Positions 14,201 through 24,892 of a stretch of DNA of 64,000 bases are shown one piece after another. Within the stretch, counting starts at the first letter, position 1. Each line of letters begins with the position of its first letter. Made by a program: the position numbers and the translations under genes. Origin of the DNA: Staphylococcus schleiferi (GTDB lineage: Bacteria; Bacillota; Bacilli; Staphylococcales; Staphylococcaceae); the NCBI RefSeq assembly GCF_900458895.1, contig NZ_LR962863.1:1-64000 (forward strand), written 5' to 3'. Below the pieces are notes generated by a model. That model worked only from the letters and a program-made list of their open reading frames with translations, had not been told where the DNA came from and made no database searches.

Positions 14201-14728
14201 ATGGCACATTTTAAAGTTGATCCAGCACATAGTCATGTCGGTTTTGCGATTCAACATATGATGGTGAATACATTGAAAGGTCAATTTCATGACTACCAAT
14301 TTGAGATTGAAGGCGATTTAGATCAGCCGACATCTTTACAAGCTAAAGGTACAATTCAAGTGAACTCTATCGATACGTATGTGAGAGATCGAGATGACCA
14401 TTTACAAAGTGAAGACTTTTTTGATGCAAAACAATACCCAGAAATTAAATTTACAACGAAAGCGATTGAGCCAGCGGGAGATCACTACAAAGCACAAGTT
14501 GAAGTGACATTTAAAGGACATACTCAAGATGAGGAATTCGAGCTTTATGTCAATGGTTCAGGTAAAAACCCTCTAAGTGGCGATACAAATGCAGGGTTCA
14601 CCTTAAAAGGTGAACTTAACCGCGAAGACTACGGTCTTACTTATAATGCACCTTTAGAAACAGGCGGTGTCTTTATAGGTAAAAAAGTTAAAATCGAACT
14701 TAACCTTGAAACAGTTGTAGAAGGATAA
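14201..14728 (+). CDS. YceI family lipid-binding-like protein
   Basis: 175 residues, the usual size of the YceI family, whose beta-barrel binds polyisoprenoids or other amphiphiles. Family features seen: FKVDPAHSHVGFAIQHMMV at the start, DDHLQSEDFFDAKQYPEIKF in the middle, and GFTLKGELNREDYGLTYN near the end. No signal peptide, so probably cytosolic as in other staphylococci. AAGGAGG at 14188-14194 supports the ATG. The physiological ligand is not known. Confidence 0.9.
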   Translation: MAHFKVDPAHSHVGFAIQHMMVNTLKGQFHDYQFEIEGDLDQPTSLQAKGTIQVNSIDTYVRDRDDHLQSEDFFDAKQYPEIKFTTKAIEPAGDHYKAQVEVTFKGHTQDEEFELYVNGSGKNPLSGDTNAGFTLKGELNREDYGLTYNAPLETGGVFIGKKVKIELNLETVVEG

Positions 14729-14799
14729 TTAAGATTATCGTTTTATTAATGATATAAAATTTGAATTGGCGTTTAAGAAATATACGTCTTGATATTTGT

Positions 14800-14847
14800 T
14801 AGAGCGAGACAACGAAATCAAAATGGTTTCTGTCTCGCTCTATTTTT
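14800..14847 (+). terminator. Terminator after the YceI gene
   Basis: Stem AGAGCGAGACA / TGTCTCGCTCT with a T run after it. Confidence 0.88.
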
Positions 14848-14896
14848 GAGCATGTAAATAGATAAAATGATATTATAACAGCTTTTACAACAGTTA

Positions 14897-14911
14897 AAAA
14901 ATCTGAAAATT
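14897..14911. promoter_or_regulatory. Weak candidate CodY box upstream of azlC
   Basis: AAAAATCTGAAAATT matches the CodY consensus AATTTTCWGAAAATT at 12 of 15 positions, about 140 bases before azlC. CodY senses branched-chain amino acids, so control of their exporter would make sense. AT-rich DNA yields such matches by chance. Confidence 0.3.
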
Positions 14912-15048
14912 TTATTTTTTTAAACCCCTTTGTTAAGCCTTTTTAATACAATCGTTAGACTTCGGACACTATGACGTTAGACTAACCTGATAGAGAATTT
15001 GATAATCTTGTATTATAATAAGATTAATTTTTTTAGAAGGGATGTGTC

Positions 15049-15744
15049 ATGGTGTCGCATACAACTTTTAAGCAAGGCGTACAAGAATGTATTCCAACTT
15101 TGTTAGGCTATGCAGGGATAGGATTTTCCTTTGGCGTTGTCGGTGTTGCTTCTGGTTTTGGCTTACTTGAAATCGTGATGTTATCGATGCTTGTTTATGC
15201 CGGAGCTGCTCAGTTTATTATTGTCGCTTTAATGGTTGTTCATACACCAGTTTGGATTATTGTACTGACAACGTTAATCGTAAATAGTCGCATGTTCCTA
15301 TTGAGTATGACACTAGCAAATAATTTTAAGCAGGAAAGTTTACTTCATAGAGTTGGGGTAGGCGCGTTACTCACTGATGAGACTTTTGCTGTGGCCATAA
15401 CGCCTCATTCAAAAGGTCTCCCCATAACACGTAATTGGATGTATGGACTAAATTTAACAGCCTACTTATTTTGGATTTTTGTCTCTATTTTGGGGGCGTT
15501 ACTTGGCAACTTTTTTAAAAATCCAGATGCATTTGGTTTAGATTATGCCATTATAGCGATGTTTGTATTTTTAACGATTGCACAATTTGAAGGAATCACC
15601 AAGTCAAAGATGCGTACTTATTTGTTATTGATGCTGATTGTCATTGTTATGATGTTATCGCTAAGTATGGTCATGTCTTCCTATTTAGCAATTTTATTCG
15701 CGTCTACTATCACTGCAGCAATAGGGATGGTGATTGATCGATGA
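15049..15744 (+). CDS. azlC: AzlC family branched-chain amino acid exporter, large subunit
   Basis: 231-residue membrane protein, the large subunit of the AzlCD-type exporter for branched-chain amino acids or analogues. Seen: about six to seven hydrophobic helices, the family opening (LGYAGIGFSFGVVGVASG), an Ala/Gly-rich second helix (VYAGAAQFIIVAL) and VNSRMFLLSM. GAAGGGATG sits upstream of the ATG. Its end overlaps azlD by 4 bases, so the two subunits are translated together. Confidence 0.9.
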   Translation: MVSHTTFKQGVQECIPTLLGYAGIGFSFGVVGVASGFGLLEIVMLSMLVYAGAAQFIIVALMVVHTPVWIIVLTTLIVNSRMFLLSMTLANNFKQESLLHRVGVGALLTDETFAVAITPHSKGLPITRNWMYGLNLTAYLFWIFVSILGALLGNFFKNPDAFGLDYAIIAMFVFLTIAQFEGITKSKMRTYLLLMLIVIVMMLSLSMVMSSYLAILFASTITAAIGMVIDR

Positions 15745-16070
15745 CACTTTATATCTTATTGGCAATTATAGGTTCGGGAATTGTCACTTTACTTTTACGT
15801 ATTACACCGCTTGTGATGATTTCTCGTGTACAGCTTTCTGATAAAGTTTTAAAATGGCTCACTTTTATTCCAATCACCCTTTTCACAGCTTTAGTCGTGG
15901 ATGGTTTAATCCAGCAACAAAAAGGTGTGATGGGTTATACATTAAACTGGAACTTTGCCTTAGCGCTAATACCCACTGTTATTAGTGCTTTTTGGCTTAG
16001 AAGTTTAACAATAACAGTTATTGTAGGTATGATTAGTGTCGCATTATTGAGAATAGCCGGATTATTCTAA
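15741..16070 (+). CDS. azlD: AzlD family branched-chain amino acid exporter, small subunit
   Basis: 109 residues, four hydrophobic helices, typical of AzlD, the partner of AzlC. TLLLRITPLVMISR near the N-terminus is the family hallmark. Starts within the azlC stop (ATGA overlap). No terminator is obvious before the SAM riboswitch that follows. Confidence 0.88.
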   Translation: MTLYILLAIIGSGIVTLLLRITPLVMISRVQLSDKVLKWLTFIPITLFTALVVDGLIQQQKGVMGYTLNWNFALALIPTVISAFWLRSLTITVIVGMISVALLRIAGLF

Positions 16071-16120
16071 TAATCGTTTGCATGTCGATAATGAATGAGG
16101 TATGATAAAAAACAAAAATA

Positions 16121-16218
16121 TACTTATTAAGAGAAGTTGAGGGATTTGGCCCTGTGACGCTTCAGCAACCACTTATTGATAAGTACGGTGCTACAACCAA
16201 CCATTGCGGATGATAAGT
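16121..16218 (+). promoter_or_regulatory. SAM-I riboswitch (S-box) of metX
   Basis: S-box landmarks are seen in order: CTTATTAAGAG at the start, GAGGGATTTGGCCC, the GCTTCAGCAACC kink-turn segment, GGTGCTACAACC, and the closing GATGATAAG. When SAM is bound, the terminator at 16238-16277 would form and metX be off. Confidence 0.95.
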
Positions 16219-16237
16219 TAACATAGATGTGCTTACA

Positions 16238-16277
16238 AAGGTTGTATTACCGTTATTTCGGAAATACAACCTTTTTT
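16238..16277 (+). terminator. Riboswitch-controlled terminator before metX
   Basis: Stem AAGGTTGTATT / AATACAACCTT followed by T6. This is the expression platform of the SAM-I riboswitch. Confidence 0.9.
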
Positions 16278-16303
16278 GAATTTTAGAGGGAGGGCATACT
16301 AAA

Positions 16304-17269
16304 ATGATGAATTATCGAGTTGACACATTAGAGTTAGGCGCTTTTACAACTGAATCTGGAGAGAAAATTGAAAATTTAAAGCTTCAATATGAACATGTAG
16401 GTTACCCAGGTCAACCTTTAGTGCTTGTTTGTCATGCGTTGACAGGCAACCATTTAACATATGGAACAGAGGAAAATCCAGGGTGGTGGCGTGAGATTAT
16501 TGATGGGGGTTACATGCCGCTTCATGATTATCAGTTTCTTACTTTTAATGTTATCGGTAGTCCATTCGGTTCTAGCTCACGTGTAACAGATCAAAATTTT
16601 CCTCAGCACCTTACAATGCGCGATATTGCCCATGCGCTTGAAAAAGGAATTGAAGCTTTAGGCTTCCGTAAAATTGATGTACTCATAGGCGGTTCTTTAG
16701 GCGGTATGCAAGCACTTGAGCTCCTTTATCGGCATAAATTTGAAGTAGAAAAAGCAGTGATTCTTGCAGCGACCGCAAAGACATCTTCGTATAGCCGTGC
16801 ATTTAATGAAATTGCGAGACAAGCCATTCACATAGCAGGTAAAGAAGGTTTAAGTATTGCGCGTCAACTCGGTTTCCTGACGTATCGATCATCTAAAAGC
16901 TATGAAGCCCGTTTTACACCTGATGAAGTCGTCACATATCAAAAATATCAAGGTGATAAATTTAAAGAACAATTTGACTTACAGTGCTATTTAACATTGC
17001 TAGACGTCTTGGATAGCCATGATATTTATAGAGGAAGAGAAAATGTGGACAAGGTGTATCAATCATTGAATACAAAAGTGCTGACACTTGGTTTTACCGA
17101 TGATTTGTTGTACCCCGATGATCAAGTTGCTGCACTTGGTAAGCACTTCAAATACCATCGTCATTTTTTTGTGCCTGATAATGTTGGGCATGATGGCTTT
17201 TTGCTTAATTTTAATGACTGGGCGCCCTATTTATATCATTTCTTAAAAGTTTCGCGATTTCGACGCTAA
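16304..17269 (+). CDS. metX: Homoserine O-acyltransferase (MetX-type)
   Basis: Alpha/beta-hydrolase that acylates homoserine, the entry step of methionine synthesis; acetyl-CoA is the usual donor in this family but donor choice cannot be read safely. 321 residues. Seen: CHALTGN (oxyanion region), the nucleophile elbow GGSLGG (Ser near 133), a late Asp region (LGFTDDLLYP) and the catalytic His in VGHDGFLL. GAGGGAGGG lies upstream of the ATG. The SAM riboswitch in front fits a methionine gene. Confidence 0.9.
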   Translation: MMNYRVDTLELGAFTTESGEKIENLKLQYEHVGYPGQPLVLVCHALTGNHLTYGTEENPGWWREIIDGGYMPLHDYQFLTFNVIGSPFGSSSRVTDQNFPQHLTMRDIAHALEKGIEALGFRKIDVLIGGSLGGMQALELLYRHKFEVEKAVILAATAKTSSYSRAFNEIARQAIHIAGKEGLSIARQLGFLTYRSSKSYEARFTPDEVVTYQKYQGDKFKEQFDLQCYLTLLDVLDSHDIYRGRENVDKVYQSLNTKVLTLGFTDDLLYPDDQVAALGKHFKYHRHFFVPDNVGHDGFLLNFNDWAPYLYHFLKVSRFRR

Positions 17270-17328
17270 TTTTAGACGATAATGTTATCTATTTGTTATA
17301 ATTGCGTAAACTAGAAATACTAGACAAT

Positions 17329-17370
17329 AAGCTGTATTTTAGGGATAATAGCTAAAATATAGCTTTTCTT
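17329..17370 (+). terminator. Terminator after metX
   Basis: Stem AAGCTGTATTTTAG / CTAAAATATAGCTT (17329-17342 with 17352-17365), one G-T pair, followed by TTCTTT. Since it precedes yybS it could also act as an attenuator. Confidence 0.78.
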
Positions 17371-17393
17371 TGTGTTTGAGGAGATGTAAAGAT

Positions 17394-17459
17394 ATGTCAT
17401 CTAATCAACACAAATTGTATTCATATTACAAAGCTTGTAAAATAGAAGTTATAGAATAA
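17394..17459 (+). CDS. Possible 21-residue leader peptide before yybS
   Basis: ATG at 17394 preceded by GAGGAGATG gives MSSNQHKLYSYYKACKIEVIE and then a stop, six bases before the first possible start of yybS. The ribosome site is better than that of yybS itself, so it could be a translated leader. No homology is known to me; it may be chance. Confidence 0.35.
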   Translation: MSSNQHKLYSYYKACKIEVIE

Positions 17460-17480
17460 ATTAGTTTGGAAGTGGCGTCT

Positions 17481-18392
17481 TTGTTTTCTAAAATCAAGCC
17501 TAAAGAAACCCTAGTAGGTACAATTGTTCTATTAGCGGTAGCTTTAGTACTGCATTTTATGCCTTGGTCAGTAATGATTATCGCATGTTTTGCAACCTTA
17601 CCAGGAATCATATTATGGTACCGTTCCATTCATTCTTTTGGATTGGCTACTTTAATTACGATATTACTCTCAACATTAACGGGCGACTTGTTTGTAATGA
17701 CCTTTATGATCATTTTATTAGCATTGAGTGCAGTGATTGCACAATTGCTTAAGCAACGTGCCTCAAAAGAACATATTTTGTATGTCGCAACACTTGTGAC
17801 GAGCATCATTACAATCGGTGCTATCATGATTTTGCAAGGTTTAAAACAATTACCATATGCACAAGTGTTATTAGAGCCTTATCAAAAAATCGTTAATCAA
17901 ATGATTGAGATGCAAAATTTAGATCAACAGGCAAGAGAGGTTTTAAATAACTCTGTGCATCAGTTGGCAGTTCAATTGCCAGCTATGATTGTTGTGACGA
18001 TTGCAATTTATTTAATCATCACGTTGATGATTATCTTTCCAATCTTACGTAAATTCAAAATTGCAACGCCTGTTTTTCGTCCATTATATTTATGGCAAAT
18101 GAAACGTTCTCTATTTATTATTTACGCCATTGCGTTGTTGGTCAGTGTGACAACAGAACCTGCCACAACAATCAATAGTATCGGTATTAATTTTCAAATT
18201 GTATTAGGTTTCTTATTAGTCATTCAAGGTTTAAGTTTTATACATTACTTTACTACAATAAAACGAATGCCAGTTGCTGTGTCTGTCATCTTTATTGTGT
18301 TAGGTATTATTTTTTATCCAATGACACGTTTGATTGGTTTATTAGATCTTGGGTTAAATTTAAAAAGTATGATTAAAAACGATAAGAGGTGA
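17481..18392 (+). CDS. yybS: DUF2232 / YybS family membrane protein
   Basis: About 303 residues with eight or so hydrophobic helices and no catalytic motif I recognise. Position directly before gdpP, with its stop close to the gdpP start, is the conserved yybS-gdpP-rplI arrangement of Firmicutes. The start is uncertain: TTG at 17481 has GGAAGTGG a few bases upstream and gives MFSKIKPKETL; the frame is open to a TTG at 17466. Function unknown. Confidence 0.82.
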   Translation: MFSKIKPKETLVGTIVLLAVALVLHFMPWSVMIIACFATLPGIILWYRSIHSFGLATLITILLSTLTGDLFVMTFMIILLALSAVIAQLLKQRASKEHILYVATLVTSIITIGAIMILQGLKQLPYAQVLLEPYQKIVNQMIEMQNLDQQAREVLNNSVHQLAVQLPAMIVVTIAIYLIITLMIIFPILRKFKIATPVFRPLYLWQMKRSLFIIYAIALLVSVTTEPATTINSIGINFQIVLGFLLVIQGLSFIHYFTTIKRMPVAVSVIFIVLGIIFYPMTRLIGLLDLGLNLKSMIKNDKR

Positions 18393-18400
18393 CAAACAAG

Positions 18401-20368
18401 ATGAACCGTCATTCAATGAAGAAAGCACTGATCGTTCCATTCCTTGTAATTACGATGACAGCATTGATTATTGTAGGTGTGTCCTTTTTCTTTAATCGCT
18501 TTTTGGCTTTTATAGCTGCTATCATTGTTTTTGTGATGCTCATCGTCAGTTTGTTCATTTTTAGACGGCTGTATCGCCGCTTTGATCGTTATTTAGATGA
18601 TTTGAGCGGAAAGGTGTCGCTCGCAAGTGATAGAGCTGCCAAAACGATGCCTATGGGCTTAATCGTATTGGATGAAAATGATCGGATAGAATGGGTCAAC
18701 CCTTTTATGACCGAACGTTTTGATCGCAATGTGATTTCGGATCCTATTAATGAAATCTATCCTAATATTTTAAAGCAGCTTGAAAAAGCAAGAGAGATAG
18801 AGATGCAAGATGGTGCATACCATTATCGCGTGAAGTATTCAGAAGATGAAGGAATTTTGTATTTCTTAGATTCAACTGAAGAAGCTGAAATACAACAAGC
18901 TTACGATGATCAACAGCCAATTATTGCAACGTTGTTCTTGGATAACTATGATGAGTTAACGCAAAATATGAATGATACACAACGTTCAGAAATCAACTCT
19001 ATGGTCACTCGTGTGATTAGTCGATGGGCACAGGAACACGATGTCTTTTTCAAAAGGTACAGTTCCGATCAATTTATTGCCTATATGAATCGTCGTATTT
19101 TACGAGACATTGAAGATACGAAATTTGATATTTTGAGCCAGCTTCGTGAAAAAAGTGTGGGTTATCGCGCACAATTGACACTCAGTATTGGTATTGGGGA
19201 AGGCTCTGAAAATTTAATTGACCTTGGAGAACTGTCACAATCTGGTCTAGACTTGGCATTAGGTCGTGGTGGAGACCAAGTTGCGATTAAAAATATGAAC
19301 GGGAATGTTCGTTTCTATGGCGGTAAGACTGACCCGATGGAAAAACGGACACGTGTAAGAGCACGCGTCATTTCTCACGCATTAAAAGATATATTATTAG
19401 AAGGCGACAAAGTGATTGTAATGGGTCATAAGCGCCCAGACTTAGATGCTATCGGTGCAGCAATCGGTGTGACACGCTTTGCAATGATGAATAATCTTGA
19501 TGCCTATATTGTGTTAAATGATTCCGATATCGATCCAACACTTCGCCGTGTGATGGATGAAATTGATGAAAAACCAGAATTAAAAGAACGTTTCATCACA
19601 TCGGATGATGCATGGAATATGATGACGTCTAGAACGACTTTAGTCATCGTAGATACGCATAAACCAGAGATGGTGATTGATGAAAATATTTTAAATAAAG
19701 CCAATCGTAAAGTCGTAATTGACCACCATCGTCGTGGTGAAAGCTTTATTTCCAATCCTTTACTTATTTATATGGAACCTTATGCAAGTTCGACGGCAGA
19801 ACTTGTTACAGAGTTACTCGAGTATCAACCGACAGAACAGCGTTTGACGCGACTCGAATCAACAGTGATGTATGCAGGTATTATTGTCGATACACGTAAC
19901 TTTACATTGCGTACAGGGTCACGTACTTTCGATGCTGCGAGCTATTTACGTGCACACGGTGCAGATACGATATTAACGCAACATTTCTTAAAAGATGACA
20001 TAGAAACGTATATCAATCGTTCAGAGTTGATTCGTACTGTGAAACTACAAGAAAATGGCATTGCGATTGCACATGGCTCGGATCAAAAAATTTATCATCC
20101 AGTTACAGTTGCACAGGCAGCGGATGAACTGTTAAGTTTAGATGGAGTAGAAGCATCCTATGTTGTAGCAAGACGCGAGGAAAACTTAATTGGTATGTCA
20201 GCGCGCTCACTTGGTGAATTCAATGTTCAATTGACGATGGAAGCACTCGGTGGCGGTGGTCATTTAACCAATGCAGCAACACAACTTGAAGGTGTGACTG
20301 TGGAGGAAGCCATTGAAAAATTACAACATGTGATCAACGAACAAATGGATAGGAGTGACGAATCATGA
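18401..20368 (+). CDS. gdpP: Cyclic-di-AMP phosphodiesterase GdpP
   Basis: Degrades the second messenger c-di-AMP, which sets turgor, potassium uptake and beta-lactam tolerance. 655 residues, the S. aureus length. Domains in order: two N-terminal membrane helices (about 10-50), a PAS-like domain, a degenerate GGDEF domain (about 170-300), and a DHH/DHHA1 phosphodiesterase with [10 protein letters not shown] near 346 and VIDHHRRGE near 436; [10 protein letters not shown] lies in DHHA1. Start ATG at 18401 with AGAGGTGA upstream. Overlaps rplI by 4 bases. Confidence 0.96.
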   Translation: MNRHSMKKALIVPFLVITMTALIIVGVSFFFNRFLAFIAAIIVFVMLIVSLFIFRRLYRRFDRYLDDLSGKVSLASDRAAKTMPMGLIVLDENDRIEWVNPFMTERFDRNVISDPINEIYPNILKQLEKAREIEMQDGAYHYRVKYSEDEGILYFLDSTEEAEIQQAYDDQQPIIATLFLDNYDELTQNMNDTQRSEINSMVTRVISRWAQEHDVFFKRYSSDQFIAYMNRRILRDIEDTKFDILSQLREKSVGYRAQLTLSIGIGEGSENLIDLGELSQSGLDLALGRGGDQVAIKNMNGNVRFYGGKTDPMEKRTRVRARVISHALKDILLEGDKVIVMGHKRPDLDAIGAAIGVTRFAMMNNLDAYIVLNDSDIDPTLRRVMDEIDEKPELKERFITSDDAWNMMTSRTTLVIVDTHKPEMVIDENILNKANRKVVIDHHRRGESFISNPLLIYMEPYASSTAELVTELLEYQPTEQRLTRLESTVMYAGIIVDTRNFTLRTGSRTFDAASYLRAHGADTILTQHFLKDDIETYINRSELIRTVKLQENGIAIAHGSDQKIYHPVTVAQAADELLSLDGVEASYVVARREENLIGMSARSLGEFNVQLTMEALGGGGHLTNAATQLEGVTVEEAIEKLQHVINEQMDRSDES

Positions 20369-20811
20369 AAGTAATTTTCACACAAGATGTTAAAGGTAAA
20401 GGTAAGCAAGGAGAAGTTAAAGAGGTACCAGTTGGTTACGCGAACAACTTCTTAATTAAAAATGGCTATGCAGTTGAAGCAACACCTGGAAACCTTAAAC
20501 AATTAGATCAAAAGAACAAACGTATCGAAAAAGACAAGCAACAAGAACTTGAAGATGCGAAAGCGTTAAAAGAAAAATTAAGTGAACTTGAAGTCGAAGT
20601 TAAAGCGAAATCAGGTGAAGGCGGCAAATTATTCGGTTCTATTAGTACGAAACAAATTGCTGAAGCACTTAAAGCGCAACATAACATTAAATTAGATAAA
20701 CGAAAAATGGACTTACCTCAAGGTATTCACGCGCTAGGTTATACAAATGTGCCAGTTAAACTTCATAAAGAAGTGGAAGGTACAATTCGTGTACACACTG
20801 TAGAGCAATAA
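20365..20811 (+). CDS. rplI: 50S ribosomal protein L9
   Basis: Large-subunit ribosomal protein with two globular ends joined by a long helix. 148 residues. Seen: [31 protein letters not shown] (family signature), a charged central helix, and the C-terminal domain. The ATG overlaps the gdpP stop, so the two are translationally coupled. Confidence 0.97.
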   Translation: MKVIFTQDVKGKGKQGEVKEVPVGYANNFLIKNGYAVEATPGNLKQLDQKNKRIEKDKQQELEDAKALKEKLSELEVEVKAKSGEGGKLFGSISTKQIAEALKAQHNIKLDKRKMDLPQGIHALGYTNVPVKLHKEVEGTIRVHTVEQ

Positions 20812-20816
20812 GCATA

Positions 20817-20853
20817 GAAAAAGCTGGGACGACAGAGTCACCAGCTTTTTTAT
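20817..20853 (+). terminator. Terminator after rplI
   Basis: Stem AAAAGCTGG / CCAGCTTTTT followed by a T run. Confidence 0.88.
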
Positions 20854-20957
20854 ATCATATCCCTTTATCACGGCATCTAACGGACAACCATTGCCGGAAT
20901 GTATGGTTTATAATAGAATATGTTAAGATATGTAACAAATATGAGGAGGTCCTCGGC

Positions 20958-22358
20958 ATGGATGAAATGTTTGAACACAATCGAATGCCACACAGTCATG
21001 AGGCAGAGCAGTCTGTCTTAGGTGCAATCTTTTTAGATCCAGAATTGATGTCATCGACACAAGAAGTGTTGTTGCCAGAGTCTTTTTACCGTGGCGCACA
21101 TCAACACATTTTCCGTGCCATGATGGATTTAAACGAAGATGGACAAGATATAGATATTGTGACTGTCCTTGATCGACTAACACAAGAAGGTGTTGTGAAT
21201 GAAGCAGGTGGACCACAATATCTCGCTGAAATTACAACGAATGTACCGACAACGCGTAATATTCAATATTATACGGATGTCGTTTTTAAAAATGCGATTA
21301 AACGTAAGTTGATTCATACAGCAGATAGCATTGCGAATGATGGCTATAACGATGAATTAGATTTGGATACAGTCTTAAACGATGCTGAACGTCGTATTCT
21401 AGAACTCTCTTCTACACGTGAAAGTGATGGTTTCAAAGACATTCGTGACGTATTAGGACAAGTTTATGACAATGCGGAACAGCTCGACCAGAATAGTGGG
21501 CAAACACCAGGGATTCCTACAGGGTATCGCGATTTAGACCAAATGACGGCAGGATTCAACCGAAATGACTTAATTATTCTCGCAGCCCGACCTTCTGTAG
21601 GTAAGACTGCCTTCGCTTTAAATATTGCGCAAAAAGTTGCGACACATGAAGACCAATATACAGTGGGCATTTTCTCGCTTGAAATGGGTGCAGACCAACT
21701 TGCGACACGTATGATTTGTAGTTCTGGTAATGTCGATTCCAATCGTTTGCGTACAGGGACCATGACTGAAGAAGACTGGAATCGATTTACTGTGGCAGTG
21801 GGGAAATTGTCACGAACTAAGATTTTTATTGATGATACGCCAGGGATTCGTATTACGGATATTCGTTCGAAATGCCGCCGTCTTAAACAAGAGCACGGTT
21901 TGGACATGATTGTAATCGACTATTTACAATTAATACAAGGCAGCGGTTCTCGTTCATCAGATAACCGTCAACAAGAAGTTTCTGAGATTTCTCGAATGCT
22001 TAAAGCGATTGCGCGTGAGTTAGAATGTCCTGTGATTGCGTTGAGTCAGCTTTCACGGGGCGTAGAACAACGTCAAGATAAGCGACCAATGATGAGTGAT
22101 ATACGTGAATCAGGGTCAATCGAGCAAGATGCGGACATTGTGGCATTCTTATATCGTGATGATTATTATAATCGTGGCGACGGAGATGATGATGACGACG
22201 ATGGTGGTTTTGAACCGCAAACGAATGATGAGAATGGAGAAATCGAAATTATCATTGCAAAGCAACGTAACGGTCCAACTGGAACGGTCAAATTGCATTT
22301 CATGAAACAATACAATAAATTTACGGATATTGATTACGCTCACGCAGAGATGGGATAA
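20958..22358 (+). CDS. dnaB: Replicative DNA helicase DnaB
   Basis: Hexameric helicase of the replication fork (called DnaC in B. subtilis). 466 residues. Seen: an N-terminal helical domain opening MPHSHEAEQSVLGAIFLDPE, a RecA-like domain with Walker A ARPSVGKTAFALNIA near 213-227, Walker B MIVIDYLQLI, and an acidic loop (residues about 407-418) before the C-terminal strand. ATGAGGAGGTCC is the ribosome site for the ATG at 20958. Confidence 0.97.
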   Translation: MDEMFEHNRMPHSHEAEQSVLGAIFLDPELMSSTQEVLLPESFYRGAHQHIFRAMMDLNEDGQDIDIVTVLDRLTQEGVVNEAGGPQYLAEITTNVPTTRNIQYYTDVVFKNAIKRKLIHTADSIANDGYNDELDLDTVLNDAERRILELSSTRESDGFKDIRDVLGQVYDNAEQLDQNSGQTPGIPTGYRDLDQMTAGFNRNDLIILAARPSVGKTAFALNIAQKVATHEDQYTVGIFSLEMGADQLATRMICSSGNVDSNRLRTGTMTEEDWNRFTVAVGKLSRTKIFIDDTPGIRITDIRSKCRRLKQEHGLDMIVIDYLQLIQGSGSRSSDNRQQEVSEISRMLKAIARELECPVIALSQLSRGVEQRQDKRPMMSDIRESGSIEQDADIVAFLYRDDYYNRGDGDDDDDDGGFEPQTNDENGEIEIIIAKQRNGPTGTVKLHFMKQYNKFTDIDYAHAEMG

Positions 22359-22374
22359 AAAAATAATTAGCTTA

Positions 22375-22420
22375 AAAACCGTACGAAAAACAATTTTTTG
22401 TTTTTAAAGTACGGTTTTCA
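22375..22420 (+). terminator. Terminator after dnaB
   Basis: Stem AAAACCGTAC / GTACGGTTTT with a long inner A/T pairing. No U run longer than three follows, so strength is uncertain. Confidence 0.75.
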
Positions 22421-22622
22421 GTTTGGTTTCTTTGCTTATATTTATCGTAAGTTAGGATTTTAGAAATTGTATGAAATGGCATTCAATGCTTCTATTACGC
22501 ATGGTTCTAGGTTTCGCATTACTTTATATCATATGCTAGATGTCATCATCTAGGTGATACAATAATGTTCGTTTTTTGATTTGCAATCATACTGTGATAC
22601 TGGTAGAATACTCTTTGGTTAA

Positions 22623-23930
<1,308 letters not shown>

Positions 23931-24013
23931 GTATTTAGACTTCGGTAAGTCTATCGGCAACACTTCGGTAAGACTACCCCCCTTATAAATTAGTCTATAA
24001 AAATCAATTATAA

Positions 24014-24063
24014 AAGCGACAAGCGAGGGTCTTTTGAGGGGCCACTGCTTGTCGCATTTTTGT
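24014..24063. terminator. Terminator between purA and the convergent membrane-protein genes
   Basis: Stem AAGCGACAAGC / GCTTGTCGCATT with inner pairing GGGTC/GGCC, T run on the plus side. The stem is nearly symmetric and could terminate transcription from both sides. Confidence 0.82.
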
Positions 24064-24591
24064 TTATTCATCTTTATAGTGATCTTTAATATAAACTTTC
24101 GTCATCGCAATCCCGATCCAACTGATGAGAAGGACAGGTAGGATAACGATATTCAATAATGCGATATTCAGAGAATGTGTGTTGATTTTTAAGGTACTAA
24201 TAAAAGCCATCGTCCCTTTTGATGTAACAATAAATTGATAAAGTGTAAAGAGTATGGTGGTCCATTGAATAAAATACTCTAAAATTTCAATTAACGTTTC
24301 GTTATAGGCATTCAATCGCATCATATAACGAACAAAGAAAAACTGTAAAAAACCACCAGCCAAAATAGAAATAACTAATATATTAAATATACTCCCTTTT
24401 TCATGTAATAGAAAAGCGAATAAGATATAAACAAGACCGCCCGCTATCGCAAGTGATAATAAAGCTGTAACCATAAGGACAAGACTGACACCACATGCCT
24501 TCACAAAGAGCCAGTCATCTTTGTATGTCCCAGACATATAACCAATTAATAGAAATAAACCTAAAATAATGATGACATTGATGATAATCAT
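24064..24591 (-). CDS. Multi-pass membrane protein of unknown function
   Basis: About 175 residues from the ATG at 24591 (the frame is open to 24657 inside the neighbouring gene). Five or six hydrophobic helices with few charged residues, and nothing I can name with confidence. Just downstream of the YrhK-like gene on the same strand, overlapping or nearly touching it, so probably co-transcribed. AAGGAGA lies 15 bases before this ATG, rather far, so the start is uncertain. Confidence 0.6.
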   Translation of the reverse strand: MIIINVIIILGLFLLIGYMSGTYKDDWLFVKACGVSLVLMVTALLSLAIAGGLVYILFAFLLHEKGSIFNILVISILAGGFLQFFFVRYMMRLNAYNETLIEILEYFIQWTTILFTLYQFIVTSKGTMAFISTLKINTHSLNIALLNIVILPVLLISWIGIAMTKVYIKDHYKDE

Positions 24592-24601
24592 TGCGATTCG
24601 A

Positions 24602-24868
24602 CTAATCTCCTTCTCGTTTCTCGATGATCGCCATATGTAAATCGTGAACCATCGCAATCAAAGGACGGATAATCATTTGAATACTCCCAATTACAAATAA
24701 AACGGTACCGTCAAAGACAGTTGAATCAGAAAAGAAGAGAAAACTTCCTATTAAAAAGATAACGCCTAGTACGACATCATTGAGTTGGTACAATGCTTTA
24801 TAAATGAGCGAACGGCTATTTTGATGTGCTTGTAATCCAAAAGGGATTTGTGATTTCTTTTTCTTCAT
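24602..24868 (-). CDS. YrhK-domain small membrane protein
   Basis: 88 residues. Two hydrophobic segments with the pattern LNDVVLGVIFLIGSFLFF ... VLFVIGSIQMIIRPLI, which resembles the YrhK domain of Bacillus proteins. Function unknown. AAGGAGGTTAAC immediately precedes the ATG on the minus strand. Lies between the yitT-type gene and another membrane gene, all on the minus strand. Confidence 0.68.
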   Translation of the reverse strand: MKKKKSQIPFGLQAHQNSRSLIYKALYQLNDVVLGVIFLIGSFLFFSDSTVFDGTVLFVIGSIQMIIRPLIAMVHDLHMAIIEKREGD

Positions 24869-24892
24869 CGTTAACCTCCTTTATCATTAACA

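Noticed and set aside
22096..22305. 69-codon frame inside dnaB
   Set aside because: Alternate-frame reading of the acidic Asp-rich loop; a shadow of dnaB.
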